Shown here piece after piece: positions 20,926 through 32,074 of a stretch of 64,000 nucleotides of DNA (position 1 is its first letter; the number at the start of each line of letters is the position of its first letter). A model generated the notes under the pieces. The model did no database searches, had not been told where the DNA came from, and saw only the letters and a list, made by a program, of their open reading frames with translations. The position numbers were made by a program, and so were the translations under genes. The DNA comes from Blastobasis lacticolella (lineage: Eukaryota > Arthropoda > Insecta > Lepidoptera > Blastobasidae). The stretch spans positions 20,815,857 through 20,879,856 of the forward strand of contig LR990040.1 of the NCBI GenBank assembly GCA_905147135.1. The letters are read 5' to 3'.

Positions 20926-21673
20926 GCCAGCGGATATAATCAAATCTATAAATAAAAATAACTTCCATCGCCGGTTTTCCCGTAGGTTCAATGTCGTCGC
21001 GCTCGGAATTCACGTGTCCTCCATATAGTTCGTTGCTAATCTAATTACTTCATATTGTTTACAAATCATGTGTGTACTTGTGTAAGCAAGTAAAAAGTTA
21101 TACTTTTTTGGTGTAACTTGAAAAAGAATTTTTCTATGCATTCAAATAAATTTTAATTGAGTCAAATTATCAATTAATAAAACTAATAGATAAATATTAA
21201 TGTTGTTTGTACAGCCGGGAACAAAGTTATGGTATAATTCATGATGCAATTCTTATTATATTGATCTTTTGATTACTTAAAGTTTACTCCATTATGGCGA
21301 TTCACTTACTGTATAGGAAGTATTACTTGAAAATTAATAGGGTAAAATAACAAAAAAAATATTTAATTTCATGTACTGAAACGTGATGCGTCATATCGAC
21401 GCTTTAGTTATTTAAAGTCCATATACAGGATTTTTAATTATACCTAAATTTAACAATACCATTGTTAGGAACATTCAAAGAAAAAAAGTTCATGATAACA
21501 TTATACTCGCTGATAGGCTTGTTAATTAACCACAGGGGAATTTCGATTGTTAAAATTAATTTTTAATGATGATGAAATAAGTATTAAATTCAAAAGACTG
21601 GAACATCGTGCGTCATATTGGTTAGATTATCGATACTGGGAGGAAAAAGTTAATATTAATGCTGAAACAGGAC
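20926..21673. other. Divergent intergenic region between ankyrin and phosphatase
   Basis: AT-rich unique DNA. Two segments near 21375 (ACGTGATGCGTCATATCGACG) and 21606 (TCGTGCGTCATATTGG) share GTGCGTCATAT-like words and might be repeated control sites; this is weak. Confidence 0.35.
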
Positions 21674-21710
21674 TATAAATATGCCACTCTGAGTACAAAA
21701 ATTTTCAGTT
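21674..21710 (+). promoter_or_regulatory. TATA box and initiator of the second phosphatase gene
   Basis: TATAAATA at 21674-21681 followed by TCAGTT at 21705-21710. The A of the initiator is 33 bases from the TATA start, and 60 bases later comes the ATG in CAAAAATGG context. Confidence 0.65.
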
Positions 21711-21767
21711 GACACTGATCTCTGGTTAAAACAAGGACTTTTATCCTACGAAAGTGAATTCTCAAAA

Positions 21768-22652
21768 ATGGGCGGAATTAGCACAAGACAACAGTCTGGA
21801 GCTAGTTACGATGAAGAAAGTATAATCAAGACCCTCGAACAACAGCATCGGAGATTATTAAACGAACGGGTTAATTACAGCTGCAAGATATCGATGCAGG
21901 CAGAAAATATTATGAAAAATAGATACTGGTTCTTACCTTGTTTTGATTACAACAGGGTGATCCTACCAACAGAAAATGGAGAAAACAATTATATTAATGC
22001 CAATCATGTCAACGGATACAAAACCCTGGACAAGTACTTGTGCTGTCAGGGCCCGCTTAAGTCAACAGCTGAAGATTTTTGGAAAATGGTGTTTGCTTAT
22101 CAATCCAGAGTCATTGTTATGCTGACAAAGACACAGGATAAAGGACGGGAAGCTTGTTACCAGTATTGGAGCCCGGAGAAAGGAAGGACAGTGTTCTTTG
22201 GCGACTTTACTATTGAAACAAGGAAAATAAAGACCTTTCGTGACCATATAGTGACCAAGCTGCGGGTGACAGACGACAGTGGAGACTCATTGGACCTTAC
22301 ACACTTTGCCTACACTGACTGGTCTCATAAAAGCATGCCTCAGAGCCGATCAGACTTTTTCAACTTTGTCCTCAAAGCCAGAAAGGCTCAAGCATATGCG
22401 GAGTTGGACGGCAGGAGCTCTAACTTCCCTCCTATGGTGGTCCACTGTTCTGCTGCAACAAATCGCACGGGGGTCTTTTGCGCTCTAGACATCAGCATAT
22501 CAAAATATGATGAGAGCGCGACGGTTGACCTAGAAACTGTAGTAAGGGATCTCCGCAAGCAGAGAAAAAACTGCTTATCTATACCTATGTACTATGCATT
22601 TTGTTATCTAACGATTTTAGAATATGTTAAATTAGTTGCTAAGAAGACGTAG
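21768..22652 (+). CDS. Protein tyrosine phosphatase-like protein, bracovirus type, probable pseudophosphatase
   Basis: Intronless, 294 residues, full length for a bracovirus PTP. Landmarks: KNRYWFLPCFDYNRV (50-64), NNYINANHVNGY (73-84), CQGPL (93-97), VIVMLTKTQDKG (115-126) and signature HCSAATNRTG (226-235) with Cys227 and Arg233. Key changes: the WPD loop is W185-S-H (general-acid Asp and the Pro both lost), the second Gly-position of the signature loop is Ala230, and the Q-loop Gln is absent (SIPMYYAF). It therefore may bind phosphotyrosine proteins without efficient turnover, as reported for some bracovirus PTPs. An open frame despite lost catalysis hints at retained binding function, or at decay too recent to show. 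TATA and initiator precede it. Confidence 0.87.
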   Translation: MGGISTRQQSGASYDEESIIKTLEQQHRRLLNERVNYSCKISMQAENIMKNRYWFLPCFDYNRVILPTENGENNYINANHVNGYKTLDKYLCCQGPLKSTAEDFWKMVFAYQSRVIVMLTKTQDKGREACYQYWSPEKGRTVFFGDFTIETRKIKTFRDHIVTKLRVTDDSGDSLDLTHFAYTDWSHKSMPQSRSDFFNFVLKARKAQAYAELDGRSSNFPPMVVHCSAATNRTGVFCALDISISKYDESATVDLETVVRDLRKQRKNCLSIPMYYAFCYLTILEYVKLVAKKT

Positions 22653-25600
22653 TGTTGATATTGTAATTTATTTTTAAGACTAGTCTCTTAGTATCAAAAT
22701 TATTATTATAAGTGTTTTATACCTTAGATAAAAGTTATTTCATCAAAATAATAACAATTTTTTATTATTGTCCTCTTTTACCCACTTTTTAATAGCAAAC
22801 CTTGCAATTTAAATTTAAAATAGTAGCTAGCGAATACAGAGTTTATAATTCATTATAGTTAATCCCGCACTGCTGGTACAAAATGACTCACCCACAATAC
22901 GTCGTTGTGACTTAATTAAGACTGGGTTTGAAAGCGCTATTGTATGAGTAATTGATTTTGGTTTCCCTGTAGTGACCATAAATCTATTTAATTGGGCGAA
23001 AGAAGTCCATGTTAGGCCATGAAGTAGTACCTATCCTTGAAACCTTGGAAATGTTATTGACACTTACTGAGTAAAACCTAGTTCATAGGTCAATGTTGAC
23101 TGATAGTAACGTAGGCGCACTGGTGATCCAAATTTGTAGGTACCAACGATATTTGAAGTAAACAATTCTCGTTAACAATTATCTTTATTACTTCTTGGAA
23201 TTGAAATGAACTATCGCAATCTCATTACCGAAAGGTCAATCAATGATTGATTGGAGCTTATCGCTCCAAAATTCTCAGTAGTCATTAGTTGAAACGTTAA
23301 TTATTTTATTAACGGGTATATCGAGTTTATGTTTTCTTTACCTACTCTGTTGATGTTCTTTGAATACCGCCCCTTATACGAAGTATAATGGGCTCCATAT
23401 GTTCACAATTTTAATTCTAATCGTAAAAAGCTATACATTATCATTTTTATTCGCAAATTGTTTCACACTTATATCTAAATAATAAATAATTTATTCAAAA
23501 ATTAAATTCGTTATACATATACATTTATAGATGTATACATACATCAGTGCCAAATTTTAACTAAGTCACTATAGCTATCGAGTTTCGAGATCGATAACTT
23601 TCCTGTTTTAGTTGTTTCTAAGTTTAGTGCGAGGAGACGCCGCGCCGGAGGTATCTACTTAGTTTTATGTTAGGATGTGTGTATTGTAGTAGTTATATGC
23701 AATATGTCTTTGAAACATGCACTGCATAAGTTTTGTTGATCGGTGAAAGGCTCCGCTACTAAATTTCCGAGAAAGTTGCTTAGTATTGCAGGGCCCACAA
23801 ACGCAGCTCTCCGCTCGTGTTTTTCTCGGTAATCATTATTAAGTTAACAGCTTTTATACGGCTCCTACTTTAATTGAATACCATCTAAGATCAGTCAGAG
23901 TACGTAAAGATAAATCAAGCGAGCCCAAACTGAGGACTAATCTGAGCTGTCTCCATGGATTTCTATCCCTATCAACAATATTACTATTTCTAGGACGCAA
24001 TTGATATCTAGGTCTGTCTGAGTTTTCAGTCCATTAAGTTTATGTTGTCTGTTGGCAAGAAATCCCTACTTTCCTAGTAGTATTATTAATATTAGGTATA
24101 TTTAAAGTATGGCTGTCTCTCTGTCTGTTACGCTTTCACGGCTAAGCCACTCCACCGCTTTTGACTAAATTCGTTATAAAGTTAATTTAGCACCTGAGGA
24201 TGGACTATTTCATTTCTCTCAACTCGCGAGGTCAATAGGTAGTCCACGCGGGTGGAGCCGCGGACGGAAATATTGTCTAATATTATAAGGAGAAGAGATT
24301 TGTTGTTTTGTTTGTTATGGATAAACCTCAAATATTATTTAAAGGAATTAAAAAATTACTTTAAAAGCGAGTAACATAGGCTACAGTTTTTTTCTGAAAT
24401 TCAATGTGGTTCCCTCGGGAACGGAACTGGAACGTAGTACCCGGCAAAGAGCTAGGTAATTATCTATAAGAGTGTTAAGTATTGTGTACAATGAACTGTA
24501 AATAAAAACCTACAGTAATAACATCAAGACCTTTCAAAAGAGCTCAAACACGATGGGGTTATCTTACTGCGTTCATTAATTCCTATGACCACCTTCCGAC
24601 TCCATCATCAGGCCAGCTCCATGGTACAATGTTTATGCATTTTCATCCAAGTTATATAGGTAAACCAAATTTCATCTCAATCAATCAAATGGTCGAAAAA
24701 TAGATTGCATTTTGGCGGAACTTACATACGAACAGTTCAAGTTAAAAAAAAGCTTGTAAAAAGGCGGCATCTTTTAAAACGCCGTCAGCACACGCGTTCA
24801 AAATACTTACGCGTCCACTTTAACAAAGTTTGCTGACCACTCATGCTGACCAACCAGTGATTAAACAACTGTAACCGGAGCGCGCTCCTGAGGAGTGGTC
24901 AGGGGCTGCCGTTGACAGGTAATCGATATGGCCCCAGTGGGCCACACTGGGCCCTAGTTTATTTGGCTATCGGGCCCACAACCAGACATGTGTATCTGCT
25001 CGATATAATCGGAACGCTCCACCGGACCAGTTTCTGTACGATTGAATCGCCACTGCATGTTTTGGGTGATTGCGTTGGAGTGAAAAAACTAGCTACTCGC
25101 TTGTAGGGTTTCGCACTATTATCACACATCAAGATTTTGATGCTAGGGCAATATGTAAGTAATTTGTAAAATTCTATTAATTTGGAAACCGTTGAAAGTC
25201 ATTTGTGCAATAATGTTACAAGGACATTAGAATAAATGGTAGGTTTTTGTACTACTTACTCAGTCACAAACGAGCAGAGAGCCCGATGGTAAGCGGTAAC
25301 TATCGCCCATAAGATCTACGATTGATGCACTAGGTTTCAAGTACCTAACTAAATTGCAGAATCTCTAGGTGTGTTGTCACTATCAGACTCTCGGAATTGC
25401 GCTAGCTTATCCTTCAAACCTTCAGGGTAGGTAAGTACTAGGTACTAAAACAAACACAACAGCCCTCACAAGTTGTGCAGACCTGTCGAGCCACGGGAGT
25501 GTGTTATTGAGTCGCGTTGTGTTCGCCGGGGTACCGCGGCACAACTTCTGGCGACCTATTTACTGCACTGCAGTTTCCCATCTCACTATCTGATGGATTG

Positions 25601-26960
25601 AACAGATAAAGCGGCCATCTTGCTGCATCTAGTGGAAATACGTTAGGGAAATGTATCACAGGTATTTTTGGTGCAGGTGCAGCGGTTTCAAGACTATATC
25701 TTCGCATATCTATGGTGGACTGACTTTTATCCGCGGCTTACGTTCACGTAAAATTTTGTTATGACGTGTCCCGGGACACATATTGCATTTGAGGATAAAT
25801 TTAGTGTTGATGTTTCTGAAAATCATTTTTCATAGGATATATGTTGGGATAAACCTATGTTTCTTTGGCTATTGACTTGTTTCAGCTGTCCGTTGACAGT
25901 TATACAGGAATACAAATGTTTTATTTTCATACCCAAACGACAATTGAATGTATTTATGTGAATTTCCATATCAAATCAAACAGAAGTAAGTAATAATAAT
26001 CCATAAAAGGAATCCAAATTCGTTTCCGTTCGGTATCGGAGGCGCTCCATCGTACAGTCAAACCCAAAAATATCTGATGCTTTCGTAAAAATCTGGAGTA
26101 ATGTCACTTTATTAAACATTGTTATTTGACCTCTAAAATACTTTATTTTGTACGCGATTTACCGTAAAGGAATGACTTAGGTTAGAATCTCTCTCTCGAG
26201 GTTTATAAATCCTACTAATATTATCTTGCAAAGTTTGTAAGGAGGACTGATGGATTTTGATGAAATTTGGCAGTAATATAGCTTATTAGTCCAGAATAGC
26301 ATATAGGCTTTAATTAATCCTAAAATTCGATGTGGTTCCCGCGGGAACGGGTCTGGAACTTTATAACTAGATTTATCGCGGACGAAGTTGCAGGCACAAG
26401 CTTGTACAATAAGAGCGTTCGCGTACTGGCGTAATACCTATTTGGAGGTCAGTGATTCAACCCCTTTGAGCCATTTGTTATGTGTTTGTGGTGTTATTGT
26501 GTGTAAATAAATGTTTTCTATTCTATTCTATTCTACTGCGTCCAATCCGAAACCTTTATTGCGCGCGATTTACCGCTAACTTTGTAAAGACCTATTAACT
26601 TATCAGTTGCTTAAAAATGCTAACTTTTCACCCGGTGACGGTGTACAGTTCGTGTAATTTTCTCGCCGACTGTACAGGGCTCGTCGGCGACTTGCGAAGG
26701 ACGTGCTTCAGCAAACTCTCTGGAAGGAACTCCAAGGCCCTGATTGGCCTATTGTGGGCCCTCAATACCCTATCCGTGACCGCTAACTGAACCAATCCAT
26801 TCCCTCAACTTTTCCGGCGAGTTGCGGCATCACATTCAAAGGTAACCGATGTGAGCCAATGTAACTATAGTATAAGTAGGTATCTAGGTAGGTACGTATT
26901 TAAAATTGTAGTAAACAGTTTCCATTTAACTAGTAAGATATAACATTTTTATGAACCAGG
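22653..26960. other. Right flank of the island and repeat-rich non-coding DNA
   Basis: Up to roughly 23500 the DNA stays AT-rich and unique; the right junction of the transferred segment is probably in this stretch. After that come host repeats: short elements at about 24080-24275, 24285-24460 and 26208-26405 (ends like GCGGACGAAGTTGCAGGCAC) and a copy at 24540-24770 of the repeat seen in reverse at 14755. No protein gene is supported. Confidence 0.45.
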
Positions 26961-26969
26961 TTTATGAAC

Positions 26970-27215
26970 GTAATATACATTAATTGAACACTAACCGATG
27001 CTCTTACGGCGAAGGAAAATATTGTGATGAAACCTGCGTATTCATGTGACTGAATGTGTAACCATGATCCAATCTGGTCATGCTCCTCTGGTAGCAGGAT
27101 CACGAAAGTCAGATGGCAGTCGCTCCACTGTAATTGCCTGATCTGCGAAACCCTGGATCATGGTCAAGGCGGACCCCGGGCCCGTGAGATGCCGCCAAGA
27201 TGATTATTGTTTTTT
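26970..27215 (+). mobile_element. tRNA-derived SINE body lacking its head
   Basis: Runs from CACTAACCGATGCTC through GGTAGCAGGATCACG to GGATCATGGTCAAGGCGG and a CCAAGATGATTATT end. Confidence 0.65.
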
Positions 27216-27824
27216 AAAAGTTAATTAATCTTAGAAACATGCAAACTCAATTCTATTCAATACCATTTTACAAACCATCAGTCACGACTGAACGAACCAT
27301 TGCAATACCCACTGGGCATTGCCTTTACCAATAATATCAATGAATGAAGCTTAATCAAGCTCGGCTGGCGGTTTACAATGAAATCTTCCAGCATTGAAAT
27401 TATAAATCTCAAGGAGAGTCAACAATCCTGACGTAAATTGCGATCGCCTTGGACCACGGACTGGGTAATTTAGAAGAATCTCAGTTACAACGCGTAAAAA
27501 ATCCATCTTCAGAGGTTTGCGTGATTGGAATAATGAATTAGGAGCGGAAAAGGAAAATCAACTTCAATGTAAAACCTAGAGTGGTACATATTTTTCATTT
27601 GATCAGTGAAATCTACGCATTAGAAATATAATAGAATTTCTATTTCAGTGAAATCTACGCATTACTTATGTAGTTCATTGGTATTTGAACGTAAATGAAT
27701 ATCGGTTTAGAATAAGTACCGTAGACTGGGGTTACATTTATTTGCGTGGTAATATTGATCACTTACTCTTCTCTTTTAGGTTTTAAGGGAAAGGTGGTTG
27801 ATTTACGGTAATAAAACAAAACAA
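27216..27824. other. Non-coding stretch
   Basis: Unique sequence with a local repeat of GTGAAATCTACGCATTA at about 27605 and 27648. No gene or element is recognised. Confidence 0.45.
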
Positions 27825-28178
27825 TGATCTCGGCGTTAATGTCCCGCTTGTGGTCTCTCGCACGAGGGCCCGGGGTCCGTCTCGACCATGATCCAGAATT
27901 TGGCAGATCAGATAAATACTAACAGTGGAGCTACTGCCATCTGATCTCCGTGACCCTGCTACCAGGGGAACCAGACCAGATTGGATCATGGTTACACAGT
28001 CAGTCGCCTGAATGTGCAGTTTCATAATGATATTTTCCCTCACCCTAAGAGCATCGGTTAGCATTTAATTTATGTGCATAACTCAAAAAAGAGCCATGGG
28101 TACATGGCCGCAGTGGGATTCGAACCCGGTACCCTTCGCTTCCGAAACGGATACCTCAACTACTCGGCCATCGACGCT
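27825..28178 (-). mobile_element. tRNA-derived SINE, near full length
   Basis: On the minus strand it starts at GGAGCGTCGATGGCCGAG (box A-like), has GGGTTCGAATCCC (box B-like), then the family body, and ends near CATTAACGCCGAGATC. The tRNA-like head is not a real tRNA gene because no cloverleaf continues past box B. Confidence 0.75.
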
Positions 28179-28187
28179 CCTATACTT

Positions 28188-28876
28188 CACTACATAGTAT
28201 GAAACAAAGTCGCTTTCTCTGTCCCTATGTCCCTTTGTATGCTTAAATCTTTGAAACTACGCAACGGATTTTGATGCGGTTTTTTTTAATAGATAGAGTG
28301 ATTCAAGAGGAAGGTTTTTAAGTAAGAAAAAAAGGGTAGGTAAGGGTAAAATAGGTGTACGCGTACGAAGTCGCGCCGGGTCCACTAGTGATTTAATAAA
28401 GTCAAATAACGTAAAACACTTTCATTCCACTCAGACACACGGCACAGTAATGCCAGTTATGTGCCACGTATTGCGTGGTTTTTTTGCAATGAAATAACAC
28501 TACATAATAGAGAAAAGTAAGTGATCAATTTAATCACTACATAGTATAAAACAAAGTCGCTTTCTCTGTCCCTATGTCCCTTTGTATGCTTAAATCTTTG
28601 AAACTACGCAACGGATTTTGATGCGTTTTTTTTTAATAGATAGAGTGATTCAAGAGGAAGGTTTTTAAGTAAGAAAAAAAGGGTAGGTAAGGGTAAAATA
28701 GGTGTACGCGTACGAAGTCGCGCCGGGTCCACTAGTGATTTAATAAAGTCAAATAACGTAAAACACTTTCATTCCACTCAGACACACGGCACAGTAATGC
28801 CAGTTATGTCACACGTATTGGTTTTTTTGCAATGAAATAACACTATATAATAGAGAAAAGTAAGTGATCAATTTAA
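28188..28876. repeat. 347-bp tandem duplication containing a MITE
   Basis: Copy 1 is 28188-28534 and copy 2 is 28535-28876. Each contains a GCGACTTCG-type MITE (ACATAGTATAAAACAAAGTC to CGCGCCGGGTCCACTAG) plus about 140 bp of flank (CACTTTCATTCCACTCAG). Differences are few, so the duplication is recent and carried both the element and its flank. Confidence 0.9.
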
Positions 28877-29673
28877 ACCCGCAAATCAAAGTAACCCCAT
28901 TTTCCCGGTACCTATTGTGTTTATTCCTCTTCAACATTCATGGTCGAAGGATATCGCAACGCTTTCACATTCCATTTGGCTCGAGGAAGAGAATGACAAG
29001 TCTGGCACGAGATAGCCACTTGGTTTTAGAAACATGTCCACGTATTTCGTTTGAAAGTCTGTCGTATTTTATATTTTCGAATACAAAAGTATTGGAACTA
29101 TTCTTCGTGGCATTCTCTACTTTTGTTATCTACGCCTCACGGGAACGGTCAATGGTTATGCATAAGGCTTGTGCATAATGGCCACTTCGGCGATATTTAA
29201 AAATAAAAGATGCGGAGACAATAGGCTTTTAGCGAAATGACTGGCGTGTTGCCACAACGAAACTGTAACATTTGAACATTGTCGCTTTTAAAATCACCTG
29301 CGTGATTAGAGGAGATCGTAAGTAAGTGGGTAGTTACTTGCTCATAACAATGGCGGAAAAATCGTTACAGGTGTCAGGTTTGTCGAGTTTATCGAGTTAA
29401 GAATAATCACAATCATAACAGGGGTCACAAACCCGATAGGTGTGACGATTTATGTATATCGTACAAGAGCATAAGTAAATCACCGCTTCAAACGATAATT
29501 CCTTTGGAGTTAAAGCAACATGGGTACAGGGTATTTGTTGAATCTTTACCCAAAATCAGTTTGCAAAAAGGAGGCATTAGCTGTCCGCTATGCGCAAAGA
29601 CTTCGTCCTTGACCCCATAATATTTTTTATTTAATAAAAAAGCAATTATTTATTTAGTTAAGATTTGTTTTAA
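28877..29673. other. Non-coding stretch
   Basis: A 104-codon open frame at 28864-29178 shows no domain or codon signal I recognise. A fragment near 29555-29625 (CCAAAATCAGTTTGC, GGAGGCATTAGCTG) also occurs at 13990-14060, so it is repetitive. Confidence 0.4.
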
Positions 29674-29975
29674 GAGCGCCGGTGGCCGAGCGGTAAGAGT
29701 ATCCGACTCGTAAGTGAGAGGTCGCGGGTTCGCATTCCGCTCCGGCCATGTACCAATGACTCTTTTCTGAGTTATGTACATTAGTTGAATACTAACCGAT
29801 GCTGTTACGGTGAGGGAAAACATCGTGATGAAACCTGCACATTCAGCTCTCCACTGTAATTACCTGCAGGCGCTCCACTGTAATTACCTGACCTGCTAAA
29901 TCCTGGATCACGGTCAAGGCGGACCCCGGGCCTTCGCGCGAGAGCACAGCCGGGACATTAACACCAAGATGATTA
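29674..29975 (+). mobile_element. tRNA-derived SINE, full-length reference copy
   Basis: Box A-like TGGCCGAGCGGTAAGAG at about 29683 and box B-like GGTTCGCATTCC at about 29729 form an internal pol III promoter. The body GCCATGTACCAATGACTC follows, and the end is ACCAAGATGATTATT. Confidence 0.8.
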
Positions 29976-32008
29976 TTTATTATAGTTAAGATATGTTTTT
30001 CTGTTTTGTTTGTTTATGTGTTCTAATAACGTATCGTAATAAAGTAAATTAACCTATAAAAATTCATGAATGCAAAATCCTTAAAAAACTGCACAGGAAT
30101 ATTACAGGATTCTAAAGGTGGTCATGCTCTTACGCTCTACTATTGTACCTAACACAACAACTAGAACAAATAAACTCAAGCTTGTCAAATGAACCTATCA
30201 TAGTGATTTTAAGGATGGACTTAAGGCTCTACATCGTCTGCAGTGGACAGCTGTAAAGTGGTTTAGGTACAAAGCTCTCCTCGGAGGTCCCAGACGTAAT
30301 GGCTTCCAAAGAAGCATATGGCACAGCGGTGTTTCCGAAAAACTCGAAGGCTTTCGACGACAAATGGGTATTTATTTATTTTACGGTTGGAGGAGACATT
30401 TTTATAACATTTGGGTATTTTTTATTGTGTTTATTATTAACAGCAAAAATATTGATAATTTTGACGTGTGTATCTGTGTGTCTGTCTGTGGTATCGTAGG
30501 CTACGAGCTACGGTTCGTAGCTCCTAAATGGATGGATCGATTACGATGAGGTTTTCTTATTTTGAATCTTTTTTGTAATGGGGATTTTCTGACATCTGTC
30601 GGTTAGGTCATGTAGTTATAACTGTTCAACAACAACACTATGGAACAACGCGCTGGTGAGGTCAAATGAGTGTTTATAGAGCTGAGCTGATTGTTACAGA
30701 TTTTTCTATTTCAACGATCGACTTCGTTCGAAACTGGTAAATTACCGTTACTTTCTGGCCAACTGGTAGCTAGCTATTGGTAGCTACGCTACATTTTCTA
30801 TGTACGACCACATGTCTCAACAAAATATAAAGATGAATGACATAGAATTGCATTCTTATAAATATTACGAAATATAAAAGTCGCAAGCACTATCGGTCTA
30901 TACGAGTTCTGTGGTACCTCATACAGTAGATACTAACTAGTCCAAGGTAATTCAAATTCAAATCGGTCGAATTGCGACTTACAAGTTACAACCCTAGCAC
31001 CTACACGAGCCGAATCAAGTACCTCCAACAATAAACGTTTCCGATTACCGCAGCAAGCGAACCGCAAACCATCCAAAGACACATCATTGTCTCGCAAAGG
31101 ATTACGCCAACAGAAAACGTCTCCCGTCTCCGCCGGAGGAATTAATTGGAAGCAATTCGGGGCTAATCCCGATCCGTGGGTTGTCTCGCGACCACTTTAC
31201 GACAGCCACTCGACTCGCGTCCGGAGTGACACCAACAAATCTGTTGGCCCTTATCTCTCGATCCGGGAAACTTGCCCGAATGATTTCCGAGTCATTAACC
31301 CTTCCCGGGATAAGCGAGCAAGTACGTAAGCAAGACAGACAGCGTCGGACTCTCTCTGATAGTAGATTAGGCCGAGTTATCAGGGAGCGCGAAGAAATCG
31401 TGCGATCTGGCCGTGATGCAGGCTTAGCCGGCCCAATCAAACTAAACAAACCTCGGCTAATCGCGTGCCTATTCTCTATCTGGATCCGCGGAGTTTCGTG
31501 AGCGGATTATTCGACAGACAAGTCGGAGTTATGGCCTCGTTAGGACGAACCGCAGTCGATGCTGATCCGTGATCGCGAGCTTTCCTTAGTGACTAGGCGA
31601 CTTGGTTGCCGCGCCATTATGAAGTTTATAACGAGCGTTAGACGGAATTTGAGTAGGTCGTTCGGATCGCGATTAGTATCCTTGATTTCTAGACAAACAA
31701 TCTACACTGCAACTTAAAATAACCTAACAGAAATAGTCTGATAACCCCTAATCAAGTTTATATATAGGTACTTAAATATTTTCTAAAATAATGAATTTAT
31801 TTTAATAAAACAAGGTTATGAACCATCTCGATTAAACTGGCTTTCAAATAGAGAAAGTCGCATCAAAATGTGTCCATCTCGATGAGTCCAGTGGAGCTAC
31901 GATGCCACAGACAGACACCCCAAACCAAAGACCACAGATACACACGAACAATTTTAACACGCCTTTTTTATCAGGGTTTAAAAATCTGTATTTTATCGTC
32001 CCTTGTTC
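29976..32008. other. Non-coding stretch with an unusually GC-rich, low-repeat block
   Basis: Between about 31020 and 31680 the DNA is GC-rich, rich in CpG and free of recognised repeats. Open frames overlap on both strands there, as expected from composition rather than coding. It could be a conserved regulatory block or non-coding exon. From 31735 to 31970 lies a repeat shared with 14340. Confidence 0.4.
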
Positions 32009-32074
32009 ATGGTGAAGTGGTACTATAGAGGTGACATATCAGCATATGTCACCTCTATAGTACCACTTCACCAT
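32009..32074. repeat. Perfect 31-bp palindrome with 4-base loop
   Basis: The left arm 32009-32039 (starting ATGGTGAAGTGGTACTATAG) is exactly complementary to the right arm 32044-32074, separated by CAGC. There are no mismatches. Complementarity stops sharply at both ends. Confidence 0.97.

Noticed and set aside
17617..22652. Baculovirus origin of the phosphatase genes
   Set aside because: The baculovirus PTP is a small dual-specificity enzyme; these are classical PTP domains of about 300 residues next to vankyrins, which fits bracoviruses.
29683..29745. tRNA gene
   Set aside because: Box A and box B are present but no acceptor stem or cloverleaf closes after box B; it is the head of a SINE. 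The same holds for 13090, 28100, 42960 and 53040.
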